DNA of 64,000 nucleotides from Sabethes cyaneus (taxonomy: Eukaryota; Arthropoda; Insecta; Diptera; Culicidae), in contig NC_071355.1 of assembly GCF_943734655.1 (NCBI RefSeq), positions 210,637,103 to 210,701,102 of the forward strand. The letters run 5' to 3'. This document shows, piece after piece, positions 49,902-61,284 of the stretch. The notes under the pieces are model-generated. The model saw only the letters and a program-made list of their open reading frames with translations. It was not told where the DNA came from and did not search any database. Positions within the stretch are counted from its first letter, which is position 1. The number at the start of each line of letters is the position of its first letter. The position numbers and the translations under genes were made by a program.

Positions 49902-50634
49902 TTAAGGGGGCGTAGTACTTTTTCAGCTTAAAAAAATCGAAATTTTTTTTATTGATTATTTCGAAAGATTAACATTTTGACCATATGTGTTTCAAGTCAT
50001 TTCAATGAATTCCAAAAATTGACAAAGTTACAGCTATTTGTATCGCGCATGTCTGGAGCGATTACACGGCGAATAAAAAGTTCAACGTCGTTTTTCTCGA
50101 AACCAGGTTTTGAAAGTCGGTACCATAAATATCTCAAGAACGGCTCAAGCAATTCTCATGATTCTTTTTTTGTTTTAAAGCCAACAAAATTATCTAGTGT
50201 TTGACCCATCCTTTTTTTGATATTACTATTTTTGTATTTTTTAGAAATGTTTAGTCAATTTTTTCGACTAAAAACCTTACTTTTATGTTTGAATGTCCGC
50301 CATTTTGTTATGCGTTCGAATTTTAAAAAAAGGATGGGTCAAACACGAGATAATTTAATATACTTTCATGTCGTTTTGGAATTTTTCAATTTGGATAAGA
50401 CCCCCAGCGCCAATCCATGGTACTGCAAATCATGTTTTTTTCGAACGATCATGTTCAAGGAGCCGTAGGGGAGAGGGGAAGAGGTTCACATATGCGAACA
50501 AAATTGTAAATATTAGTATAAAGTGCAATGTTTGGAATGCAAAAAACCCGAATCGATTCGCTTTTCAGTTATCGAGAATAAAATATTTGAAATTAGGCAA
50601 AAAATATGGTGTAAAAAGTACTATGTCCCCTTAA
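49902..50634. mobile_element. TTAA-flanked element, piggyBac-like MITE
   Basis: It starts TTAAGGGGGCGTAGTACTTT and ends with AAAGTACTATGTCCCCTTAA. The inverted termini match at about 16 of 18 positions inside TTAA target sites. A TTAA target points to the piggyBac superfamily. No transposase was recognised. A TGACCCATCCTTTTTTTGA / AAAAAAAGGATGGGTCAAAC inverted repeat lies inside. Confidence 0.75.
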
Positions 50635-50639
50635 CAACT

Positions 50640-51714
50640 TTGTATTTTTAAAAAATTGGATTTAAAAAAATAAAAATTAGACATTTTTGAAATTATGACA
50701 CTGCAGAAGAGTCTCAGCCTTTCAGAAAAAATAAAAAATGGAGATTTTTTAAATACATGAAAGGAAAGAAAAAAAATTGTAACCAAAAAACAATGTCAAC
50801 TTTGGAATAGGTTACATTTTTTCTGAAAAGCTTTTATAAAAATCTTTCATTTTCTACCAAAATTGTTGAAATCAGTTCGAAAATTATGATTTTTTCAAAA
50901 GCGAAATTTTGGCAAAATGATGATTTTAGGACCACCTAGAATAAGAACGAAGCACTTTAAGCGGCGCCAAACAAGAATACACTTGTCTGTTTTCTGAAGT
51001 TCTGAAGTGAGTTTTCTGAAAAAAAAACCTGTACATAAACTTGTAACAACTCCGATTTTGTTACAATTTAAATTTTTACTTTTAAAGTTCGACAGATTTT
51101 TTGCATGGAATTGCTTTATGATAAGAAAGCGGCTCCAAATAGCGACAATAAACAAAACCAGACAGCCTAAACACGATCCCGGAAACTGTACACAACAATA
51201 TAGACTAAATTCGTTGCGCATGGTTATCAGGCTTGGTTTTGCTCACCAGATCAAGCAATCTACTTCTCATAACAGCCAAGTGCTTTAACTTTTTGCGCAA
51301 TCACTTGCTCTTTCACCGAACTCATCTTGCGCAGAAGGAGCACAATTACAGGCAGAACTAATCTTTTCTTCACCCACTGGAGACAAACAGACTATTTGCT
51401 CCATATGACCGTATCCCAAAGAGAATAGTGGACAGGCATTTATATGGACTGAAACGATTTGCTTCGTGACCTTGAGAGTAAGCATTCGGTAGTGTTTCGA
51501 CGCGAAAAGAAAGATGAAACAAAACCGACGCTCATTCGGGAGCAGAGCAGAGTAGTAAAGCGCTACAAAATAAAAAAAAACTCGTCGCTTGTCGGTGAAG
51601 GTAACATCCGACTGACGGAGAGCAAATCGAATCGTCTTCTGCACTTTGCCAGTTTGACGCCGAAAATTCAGATTTCTTTTAGAACACGGCAGAAACCTGG
51701 TGGTGACCGATACT
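50640..51714. other. No recognisable gene
   Basis: AT-rich. ORFs at 50895-51221 and 51285-51644 (minus) have no recognisable domain. Confidence 0.35.
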
Positions 51715-52075
51715 TAAACCTGCGTCAAAGCAAACTTCAAACAATTTCCTTGGCAGGAGCCTTATACAATTGTGAAAATGTGGCAGATATTTTCAAACAC
51801 ATAAAAATGGAGAAGTTTGCTGGGGAATATCTGATGTGACAATGATGTGATGTGGCTTTCCTGCTCGTCCTATGGCTAGAAAAGCAACATTTTCAATAAA
51901 CCGGGACCGTCAACCAAGAAATTTATATGAACGAGTGACACTGGAAAAACCGACTGCTGGCTTTCCTGAAGTAGCATAATTGTCCCGTGCTGTTTTGGCC
52001 AGATTTGGCTTACAGGTTGTACCTAACGATAATAATCCTCCCAACCCGGGGACGCAGCCAGCCGTTAGTGTAGGA
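51715..52075 (+). pseudogene. ITmD37E-like mariner transposase, C-terminal part
   Basis: Plus-strand frames give NVADIFKHIKMEKFAGEYLM, GTVNQEIYMNE and HNCPVLFWPDLA. The last carries the second catalytic Asp block (FWPDLAS.HY) of ITmD37E transposases. Internal stops are present. The missing N-terminal half resembles the remnant at 23500-23935. Confidence 0.75.
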
Positions 52076-52079
52076 AAAT

Positions 52080-52205
52080 GGCAGGGATAGTGCTATGATT
52101 CTATTAAATCTAATAGACCCCCCCCCCCCCCCCCCCCCCGTTAAGATTCTAGTATAGGACGACTGGTTTGTTAATTCAATGTCGTGCCTCGAAGGGCAAT
52201 TGGAA
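52080..52205 (-). repeat. SINE fragment, minus strand, with a C22 run
   Basis: The tRNA-head words (AACAAACCAGTCG complement, CTCGAAGG) lie at 52160-52200 on the minus strand. Body words lie to the left. In between, the usual CTCTCCCA segment is replaced by 22 consecutive C (52118-52139). Confidence 0.65.
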
Positions 52206-52439
52206 GGCTTGCTTTTTTGTATACTAATTGAACTTTAAAATGAAACATAATTTGATTCATTCAATAACAAATTTTAATCAGTTTACGCGTATGCTTGTGA
52301 CTTAGCTCACAGTTTGACGCCAAATCCCGTCTAATGGCAAAAGGCCGTTTCATTTTCAAGGCGAGAGCAAAGAGCTGGGAGAACTTATTAGAGTCATCAA
52401 TCTTGAGTGTGCTTACATAAAGACAATGACGCGATGAAG

Positions 52440-52920
52440 TCTTGACCCCCCTGTAACTCCCCATATAGGAGGTGTCTGGGAACGCGTGGTCCGCTCAGTC
52501 AAGGAAGCTTTGAGAAAACTGCAAGACAATCTGCTGACGAATGAAGTATCGGAAGACAGTCATCATGGAAAAGAAAATCTCGCGACCACTAACGAAAGTG
52601 TCATGGGACGTAAATGAAGCGAATGCACTGGCTCCGAACCACTTTCTTCGGGGACCACCATCTGATCAAAGTAACATAGCTATTCTATCACAAGTCTAAC
52701 AAACCAGTCGTCGTATGTTCGAATTTCGGCTGGGCGGTGTATTTGCTAGAGTCAGTAGGACCACTGCACTAGCTCCGTAATTGTCCTATACTCTAACAGC
52801 CGGCTGAGAGTCTTTCGATAAGGAAGAGTCAAGTCTCAGTAAGTCGTTTAAGCCTTAAGCTTTTTAGCTATTCTATCTCAACATCCTTCTGAAGTTGATG
52901 TTTAATAACATACACTCTCA
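52440..52920 (+). pseudogene. BEL/Pao integrase remnant interrupted by a SINE
   Basis: TPPVTPHIGGVWERVVRSVK, KEALRKLQDNLL and, after a frameshift, SRPLTKVSWDVNEANALAPN plus HFLRGPP match the end of BEL/Pao integrase. The SINE at 52690-52864 splits the 3' part. Confidence 0.85.
52690..52864 (+). repeat. 5'-truncated SINE with 13-bp TSD
   Basis: TAGCTATTCTATC occurs at 52677-52689 and 52865-52877. The element starts in the anticodon-loop region (AAGTCTAACAAACCAGTCGT) and runs to a degraded AAGCTTTT tail. Confidence 0.88.
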
Positions 52921-52924
52921 TCCG

Positions 52925-53120
52925 ACACCTGCCGCTTTTGTAACTCTGAACCTGAAAGTTCAGCGCATCTGCTCTGCAATTGCGGGGCTCTTGCATTATC
53001 AAGGCTCAACTCGTTCGGAAGTGTCCTTCTTACTCCATATCAGGTATGGAGCCTAAATCCCAAAACGGTCATTGGCTTTATCGACCATGTAGTACCGAAT
53101 TGCGGCACAGGACTACAACT
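52925..53120 (+). pseudogene. LINE ORF2 C-terminal zinc-knuckle remnant
   Basis: The frame contains SDTCRFCNSEPESSAHLLCN and CGALALSRLNSFG. This is the C..C....H...C module found after the RT in several LINE clades (R1/Jockey-like). The RT itself is not present here. Confidence 0.7.
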
Positions 53121-53124
53121 ATCC

Positions 53125-56100
53125 GCCGCAACTCCATCAATAGGTATGAACAGTCGGTAAACTTTTCTGTGTTTTTCTCTATCAATGACGTTTAAGAAAA
53201 TCTGCGTATATCGTAATTTTTATGACTGTGTGATTGTTAATAGTATGGGAAACCATCATTAGGACGACTGTATTCTGTTGATGTTGAATTAATAAATAGC
53301 AGTCCATAAGCTGTGTACAGCAGTCCGGCCACAAAACACGATCATTAAGAATGTCGCAGTGGCCTTTTTACACAATGCCCTTCTGGCATATAAAAAAACG
53401 TACACTGGGTGTACAGAAAAAAAATTGACAACGTTGTCAGTTGAGTTGCAGAAGTTAAGGCGAAAACAGTCAAGCAGCTACGCTAGATGTTTTGTTCGTC
53501 TTATTAGCTTAACCACGGAGCGAAGAAGTTGGACATCGTGAGGCACTTCGTATCCACCGGATAGTCGATCCGGCATTTACCACATCCCCCCACCCTAAAC
53601 GTCTGATTTAAGGAAAATTTGTTCCAATGGGTTTCATCTTTTGTAGTTTCTGTACGTCGACAGCCAAAATTGGTTCATTTTTTAGTGCATACGTTAGGAT
53701 TTTGGCCTCTTATTTATTACGTGATGTTGTGAAGTGTGTGTGTGTGGTGAAACACTTGGAAAACTCCAGAAGAAATTTTTACGGGTTTCTCGTTCATCGC
53801 TAATTTCATAGCATAAGTAACTCTTGGGCGAATCGTCGTAGAACCATGATCTAATTCTTAGAAAAAAGTTTTCATGTTCGACGATTCAACTGCTCGAAAT
53901 TACTCAGAAAATGCCTGAGAATAAAAATTATTCTTAAATAGGATCAATTTGCGACACATTTAAAAGGTTTGCTCATGTTCGTAACAAAAATCATATTCCA
54001 TTACGACAGCTGGCTGCTGCATACGGCTCATTTCAACATTTTCCGATTTTAGGTTATAGTCCGATCCTCAGAAAAAAAAAAGACAAAAACATATACCGCC
54101 CGAAAGCGAAGCGTTGTGGCAAACTGGTTGCATTATGTTAAACCACAACAGATCTGTATTTGAAACAGTAACATAAACACAATAATTCTCAAGCATAACC
54201 GCCGAATGGAAACTGCCTATCGAGCAGCATTTTCCGAACTCTAATCGGCCTGACATTTGATTGCTGCCTTCCGACAAGAATTTCCTCTGCCTAGGGTACG
54301 GTTCCCGGTAATTTTATATGATTGCCCTTTTTTCACGCCATTTTCGCCTTCCACTTGCCCTTCTACATCATCCTTCGCCCACTGACACACAAGACTGATT
54401 TGCTCGCCCTTTAGTTGCGCGGTGAAACCAAAGCCGAAGGGAAATACCATCAGGAAGTTTGCACATGAACAAACCCACTGTGTAAACAATGTTTAGAGAG
54501 CAAAGTTCTTTTTTGTGCCGTTCACCGGGATGCTGCTGTTCAAGTGAAGATAAAAGAACCCATCGGGTTTTTTACTGACTTTGGCGGAAAATGTGCTATC
54601 CGCTCTCTGCCCTGCTCTACTCTACTCTGCTTCAAGCAAGAATGTTTGCACTTTGTTTCCGAATCCCGCCTACACAAGATCGACGACGAGGACGGCGAGT
54701 CATTCCACGAGTCTGATGCGATTGATCTTCCTACTGATGAGAAATTTGTGTTTGTTGTATATTATAGGGAAATTCGGTTCGCTTCGCGTGAAGAAAAGTG
54801 GCATCCTTCTTCTACGGAGATCAAAAGAAACCATAGTTTCATGGTTAGGGTAATTTGTTTGAGGTTTGTCGATGCTATTAGGGTCGATAGGGTGGACCAC
54901 CAGATGGGGCCAATCGGTTCGACACTATTTCGGTGGTGTCAAAAAATTTTAAACTATTTTTGCTGGGAGCATAAATGTGCATTGGAATTACGTACATTGT
55001 GAAGCGCTGTGAACTGTCATTTGATCATTTAACATCGAGAAAAATAGCTGTTCCTAGAATGTAGCATTCGATTGCAAAAGCAATATGAACGAATTGGACT
55101 AAGTATATTTAGGACGTCCTCAATCCTAGTATTCCCGGCATCTCGCGTGTGCCGGCCGATGTAAATTTTAATTAAATGAACGCTTGCCGTTAACGATCGG
55201 CCAACCGGCACCGTTGCTGTTGTGGTTTCGGGAGGAGAAAAACAGTTTCCTATTCCATGGCGTGCCGCCACCGCCGTTGCTCTTCGGTCGAGCAAGCACA
55301 CAGCTGGTCAGAATATTATCCCGGCCAGTTGTGGTTATGATCATCGTTTATTTATATTCGCGTAAAATTTGTTTACCATCATCGATGGGATAGTGACGTT
55401 GGGGCCCGGTTCCAAAATGGTAACCTAATGGCGATTTGGAGTGTGTGCACGTTGTGGTGGCCTTTCGAAGGTAGGTCAATCAAAGTTTTTTTTAGAATTC
55501 GGTTTCCTCACCACACTCGCACCGTCTGCCTGCCCGCCCGCTGGGTGCGTTGTTTACAAACGTAACATTAACTTACTTGATCGTGACTTTCGCCTTTCGA
55601 GATGCGCAGGTAGAAGATGTGTGAATCCCACTTCCCTTACTTAGCTTGAATCATTTCGCTGTTCGCGACCACACGATAGACAGCTGGCCCCGTGGCCTCG
55701 AAGAATCGTGCGCTGTACTATAATAAAACCGATTCGACACCGGGAGGTGGAACCCGATGAGTGACTCACCCGCGGCACCACCATATGACCAGATCGGCCT
55801 GAGAGAGTACGCGATGTTGAGTGCGATTTTCACGTTTCGGGATGTGGTTTTCTTCTGTTTCGTCTTTCAGTGTTTTCATCGACGATGACGGTAATATGTC
55901 TTCATCATCTCAGATTTCTGCGGACTTGATCAACTACGAAACGAAGCTAGATGGTGTGAAATTGATGATGAGCATAAATATGAATAAGATATTCAATCAT
56001 CAATGGGCTTATGGACACATGGACTTATGACATCTGTAATTCCACGTAAAAGATATATCAAAATTTGGTAAAGACTGATCAGAAGTGTCCGTTCCTTTGC

Positions 56101-57620
56101 TAGAAAAATCAGTTTCACGGAAACTGTAGATAACACTTTTTTCATGGAATTGTTACTCTATAAAACCTAAATTAGTCATCTTCCACAACTTTGGTAAAAC
56201 TAGATTATTAAAACCTAGTTAAAGGATCTGATTTAACCAACCATACTGTACGTCCAAAACAACAGTACTCATATTTGGGGCATGTTTGTCGTCAAAATTC
56301 AAACTCCAAAAAGCAACCTCGTCAACATTTTCCGGGACACACCGGCACCAAATTTATTACTATTTACCCTCAATCCTAGTACTAGCGCAGCAGACTGTCT
56401 CCGACATTCTGTCGAGTCTGCCAAACTGTTTTCCACAGAGCGCGAACATATCCCTGACGTTATGAAGGCAGCATCATTCAGCATATGACATCATCTGCGG
56501 TATCATTTGCTAAGAGTGTAGGCATCAGGCACACGCGGCCGCTACAGCATGTACGGTACGGACGGATGAAGGGTTACCGAGAGCTAGAGAACCCGCATGC
56601 GCGTGAATTGACATCATTCGGCCTCGGTATGAATCAAATCATATGATTTTGCAGCCGGAACGAGGCCATGGCGCAACAATCGTTGTCGTTGTCCACCAAC
56701 AAGCTCTAAACGTGGCCAAACCCAACTATAATTTTGTCATAGAGTTATGGAGCAATTATTTCGATGTTCTTTATGGGAACCAAAAGAAAACACGATCCAA
56801 CTCAATTCGATTACTCAATTTCGATGATTAAATCCGCCAGACATGCTACCACTTTCAGTTGCAGCTGCTCACATCTACGCCGGTGGATAATTACAAACCC
56901 TAAAATTAGACTTAATTTATTGCAATTGATAGACACAGAAGGTAATTCGTGCAGCAGCGACCACCTTCGTCGTTAGCCAGTAATCGCAACGGAAACGCTA
57001 GAAAAACCTAGCTAAAGGTACTGAAACGAATGCTTTTCAGTGTAGGTATGTACGATAGGTACCTATCATCACGTGCAAGCAATCGGAAACACGAAACATC
57101 GAGTTAAATTGCTGGCCCAGTGTGGTGGCTGCCCACCATCAAAGACTGTTGAAAAAAACGGACGGGGGAAAGTAGCCATCGGTCCCTGGTAGAAATGCAC
57201 TTTTCCGATAATGTTTCGTGCCATACATCACACCGAGGTCACAACTAATTATCGCCAATCAGTGGAATTTGTAGGCCCCCCTGAGGGCCTAACTCCACCA
57301 GGTATGGTATAGCTTACACAACTTTAGGGCTCCTTTCCTCTAATCAGGGAGGAGGAGCCACCGGTAACAAGTAGCCAACGGCCATTACGGTCAGTCACTA
57401 ATTGGAAATCGAACATGAAGACTACCATGGATGCACTCCGTGGGATCGATTGATAATAGGAAGAAAGTTGTTTATTATCTCACCCCGCGGGGCCGCGGGC
57501 GTCACTCGATAATCAGAAAACAAAACCAATGAGGATGACGATCAGCGTCGTAATGGGAAACGATCCGATAAGTATTTTCGAAATCGATTGAACACAACGC
57601 AAAGCATTGTACAACATTTA
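53125..57620. other. Long stretch without a recognised gene
   Basis: The longest ORF (54544-55002 plus, 152 codons) has an acidic patch but no domain. The 55150-55850 part is GC-richer and may hold control or untranslated sequence. A GGCCCCCTGAGGGCC palindrome lies at about 57273. No repeat family was identified. Confidence 0.4.
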
Positions 57621-57621
57621 C

Positions 57622-57681
57622 CTGACTCTTTGAGCGACTTGTGCTCATCTCGATCCCTCAAAAGATGGGCCGTTAGCTTAC
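57622..57681 (-). CDS. Candidate small internal coding exon (60 nt)
   Basis: On the minus strand a pyrimidine-rich stretch ends in GATTACAG, then GTAAGC, at 57682/57681. A second donor, AGTCAG/GTAAAT, follows 60 nt later. Between them one frame is open and charged (contains HLLRDRDEHKSLKES), and the stretch is less AT-rich than its right flank. It could be a cassette exon of a large minus-strand gene whose other exons lie outside the window or are unrecognised. It could also be chance. The host gene is unknown. Confidence 0.28.
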
Positions 57682-57684
57682 CTG

Positions 57685-58418
57685 TAATCAAAGAAGAAAA
57701 CAACATGGATTAGAAATTTGTTGTGTACATTGCACAAATGTTGGTTAAAAAAACATGAAACGTAATAAAATGAGCATTAAAATAATACATTTGTAATATA
57801 TAATAGATTAGTTTGGGTTTCCGAATAAAAACTTTCGCATTCCTTTTTGCGACGTTTCGACTCTTTTTGTGAGCATTTTCGAGGAATCTTAAATACGTTT
57901 TTTGATTGTTTATGGAAACAAACAATTTTGAATTACTTTTTTTGCTAAAAATAATCAATTTTTTTTAAATTCAGCTTGATCAAATGATAGAATCCATGAA
58001 TTCGCTGTTTGACGTCTACATGAAATAATAACAGAGATGCTAATTTTCTTATTACAGGTCTCTTCGGTTAAATATAGATCAATTATCACCGAAAATGTTT
58101 GTGTTGATACGAAATACTTCTGTGCATGCACCATCGGAATATCTAAAAATACTAATTTCAAATGCAGTTTACAATGATGATGCAACAATGAACAAACTCG
58201 ATGCAAAAAGACGCAAGTTTGGTAAAATCATGTTTTTCGAGTCCCATTGGTGACTACCCTTTGGATGCGATACTATCCGGAATAAACTTTCCACGCGCGT
58301 GTCTTTCTTGGAGGGCAGTTTTTTCACAACTAAATTTGGCAACATTTGAAGCTTAATTTGTCATTATTTCAAAGTTGCTTCTGCTAGCTTATAAGAAGTC
58401 GAAACCGCTCTCCGTAAT
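57685..58418. other. No recognisable gene
   Basis: AT-rich sequence. Minus-strand ORFs at 57710-57958 and 57955-58206 have no domain. Confidence 0.35.
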
Positions 58419-58426
58419 GTTCCATG

Positions 58427-58667
58427 TAGTGTTCGACATCGGAACGAAAATTGGGGTTCGGGTTCCGGTCCGGTCCGGTAAAAATCGGCACGAACTTTGT
58501 TATTCCGACTTTATTCCGGTCCGATTTGGCTCTGTTCCGGTTCCGGACCTGAACAGATCCAAAACGAACCGGATTATTAGTCTTTATAGTCGGAATAACA
58601 AAGTTCGTGCCGACTTTTACCCGGACCGGAACCCGGACTTCAATGTTCGTTCCGATGTCGAACACTA
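58427..58667. mobile_element. 241-bp palindromic hAT-type MITE, perfect 8-bp TSD
   Basis: TAGTGTTCGACATCGGAACG opens the element and CGTTCCGATGTCGAACACTA closes it. The arms are about 115 bp and strongly similar. GTTCCATG occurs immediately outside both ends (58419-58426, 58668-58675). The 8-bp duplication and TAGTG terminus indicate the hAT superfamily. Confidence 0.93.
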
Positions 58668-58769
58668 GTTCCATGCAATGTGCTGACCATTGGTAACATA
58701 ACTTTTTCCGATGATGATATTATGGTCAGCCCCATATGGATGTGACGAAACTCCCGCAAAAAAGCGCAA

Positions 58770-59940
58770 CTACTCTCTACTCCCTGTTAAGAATGCTCCC
58801 GGCGTTTTGGAAAAAAGAATAAGATGTTCCCGATCATCAAAAAGGAAGGTACGCAAAACATTGCAAATTACCGAGGTGTAACTTCTCAGTACGCTACCTC
58901 CAAGTTTTTCAAAATAATAATAGGAAAAATTATGTTACACGAAGCTAAGCCTATACAACCTGCGATCAACATGTCTTCTTTCCTGCTGGATCGATAACTA
59001 CTAACTTGGATTAGGTTACCCCGTCTGACTTGCATTTGACCAAGGCGAACATTCCATTCTAGTGGCGAAGATTGCTTGACTGGGCACTTCATATAGTTTC
59101 ATTGAATAGTTTAAATCATACCTGACTAATCGTTCACTGACCATGAAGACCGGAAATAATAATGAATGCTGCGTAATTTTTGTTCACACGTAGAAAAACG
59201 TCTATTTTATGTGACTACACTATTTCCGAGCACCGCCCAGTTGGCTCCGAGATACGATGTTGGTCTAACAAACCAGTCGTCGTATGTTCGAATCGCGACT
59301 GGGCGGTGCCGCTCTATAGAGTCAATAAGAACTTTGCCTATACTAGCCCCGTTATTTTCCTGTACTCTAATAAACGGCTGCGAAGTCTGTCGATAAAGAA
59401 GGGTCAAGTACTTAAGGACGTTTATACCCATGACTTTGCTTGTCGCTTGCAAAAGTATCAACTTTTAAGTATCTTGGGGTACTATTGGACTTTTGCATGT
59501 CCTTAAGAGATCGCTACTCATCGATTATTATTCAGGCCAACCCTGGTTTCATCACCGGAATTGGCAGAGTCCACTGATCCATATTGTTATTGTAATACAG
59601 AAAACTGTATTACTCTCTTCTTCGCTCTGTGTTGGAAATTTCAGCAGTAATTTGGAGTCCTTATGCAGAAATTTGGGTAAGCAGAATTGAAGCTGTACAG
59701 TCTAAATTTTTACGTAATACTCTTAGATCTTTACCCAGGCTGAATAGACCGAGCATCGCGGTATCGTTGATTCACGGCTCCTGGATCAGAGCAGCACTCT
59801 GCTGCTCTTTGGTGAACCTCCGGCGTAGAACACTAGACGCGCCCTGGCGTGGTGGAGGTTCACGTGAATGCAACGAAAGTTGCACATACTATGGCAGGAT
59901 TACCGTTTTCGGCTTGATCCAATAATGGACCATCTTGGCA
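58770..59940 (+). pseudogene. Jockey-clade LINE RT remnant interrupted by a SINE
   Basis: In order, in broken frames: FPIIKKEGTQNIANYRGVTS, an S.QH.F..G.SITTNL block, FKSYLTNRS, RRKTSILCDYTISEH, (SINE), then YLGVLLDFCMSLRDRYSSII, LLRSVLEISAVIWSPY and FLRNTLRSLPRL. This is the Jockey RT layout, but the YADD region is deleted between the FKSYL and RRKTS blocks. Confidence 0.85.
59235..59442 (+). repeat. Near-complete tRNA-derived SINE with tRNA-like fold
   Basis: GCCCAGT (59235-59241) pairs perfectly with ACTGGGC (59298-59304), and the pairing continues four bases outward (CACC/GGTG). The middle has a TGGT-CTAACAA-ACCA hairpin like an anticodon arm and the B-box-like TGTTCGAATCGCG. The body ends in ATGACTTTGCTT. 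No clear TSD was found. It lies inside the Jockey remnant. Confidence 0.85.
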
Positions 59941-61260
59941 AACGAACCAGCAGCGTTTTCGATGAGTTGAACGACCGGATTACCCACACTGGCAGGCTTC
60001 GGTTGCTGCAGGCGATAGGCCACAGATGTTCGACCCGCACTTAACGGCCGATTGAGCCTCTGAGGATGACTGCTCTTGACTAGTGGTTGCTGTGTATACC
60101 TCTTGCGAGGTTGCCGCGGCGCCCGCCTAGTCTTCGCAGGATTGCATAGTTTAGGTGGTGGCGGTGCACTCCCGGATGGAGGTTCCACACTTTCCATTGA
60201 CTTGGTGGTGACAGTTCAACAGCTCAACAGTTCAACGCTCTTTCCAAACACATTGCGACGACATATCTGCCACGCTTGCATTTAAAAGCCATCCTTCTGA
60301 TTCTGAAGGAATTGCAAAATTCTCTTGTCCGTAGTGTCGACACTGTCCTGAAAGTACCCTATGAAGATATGAGCCTTTGGCAGGTCCTTCTAGTCGTAGG
60401 TCCGTTATTGTGCGGCACTTCTCATGGGACGGAAGTAGATGACGTTTGCTCCAGCCATTTGACCGTGTTCTGGAAGGTGATCCGTAGTGAGCAGAGAAAC
60501 GGGATAATCAGCCGCTGTTATGGCTACGCAGAAAGCATCCACTATTTCCCTGTATGTGCACCCCGAGGATGGTTTTGGTACCAAAGGACCCGCGCAAACA
60601 CGGTTGCGTGGTCTCTTTTTAGTGGGACCTTTGTTGCTGATCGTAGGATCGTAGCACTGACCCCGCACTGTCCTGTATTCTAACAGCTGGTTGCGAAGTC
60701 TGTTGTATAAAAAACAGAAGGTCAAATTTCGATAACGGAATTAGCACCCAGGCTTTGCTTTGCTTTGCTTGTTGCTGATATTCGGGGATGCCGTATCAGC
60801 CGATCATTGCCTCTTGGAGTCTTGGTAACGACCAGGCTCCGCTGGCCAGGCTGGTCGGCCGGCAGAAGAACGAGCTCCTGCGGTTTCTTCATTGAGTAGT
60901 GCCTGCTACGATACCATCTCTGCCGTCGCCATTGCGAGTTGGAGAGTCACTTAACCGCATCGCCGGAGGTCTCAGGTTGCCCTTTGACTTCAGGTAGCGT
61001 CACCGGATCGAATAGGTTACCCACGCTGTTCTTCTCATTCCCTGTTCGCGAGTTTAGGATCAGGGATGAAACCGAGAGTCCACCTTCCAGCGACATGCTG
61101 CCAGGGTTGAAGTACTCTTCCATCTCTATGTCCATCACTCCGCCAGTAGCATCCGTACCGATCGGACTGCGTACTTCTGGTCTACCTCCGTGCGTCACCT
61201 CCATACCTACTCCAGTGTTTAAGCATCAACTTTTGGGAGCAATTTTATTTGTGAAGTTTT
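59889..61260 (-). pseudogene. LINE ORF1 (gag-like) remnant
   Basis: Three minus-strand frames follow each other: one with GVMDIEMEEYFNPGSMSLEG, one with KKRPRNRVCAGP and YREIVDAFCVAITAADYPVS, and one with SAPPPPKLCNPAKTRRAPRQ. A basic linker followed by Y.E...A..VAI....YP...LT is typical of mosquito LINE ORF1 proteins. The clade is uncertain. A SINE interrupts it at 60642-60768. Confidence 0.5.
60642..60768 (+). repeat. 5'-truncated SINE with 11-bp TSD
   Basis: TTGTTGCTGAT occurs at 60631-60641 and 60769-60779. The element contains the body from CGTAGGATCGTAGCACTGAC, and CTGGTTGCGAAGTCTGTTG. Its tail, GGCTTTGCTTTGCTTTGC, is the cleanest (CTTTG)n tail in the window. Confidence 0.9.
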
Positions 61261-61284
61261 CCATCACGACGGTAGTACTCTGCT

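Noticed and set aside
54544..55002. 152-residue plus-strand ORF
   Set aside because: No domain, signal or conserved motif was recognised; its length is plausible by chance in a GC-richer stretch.
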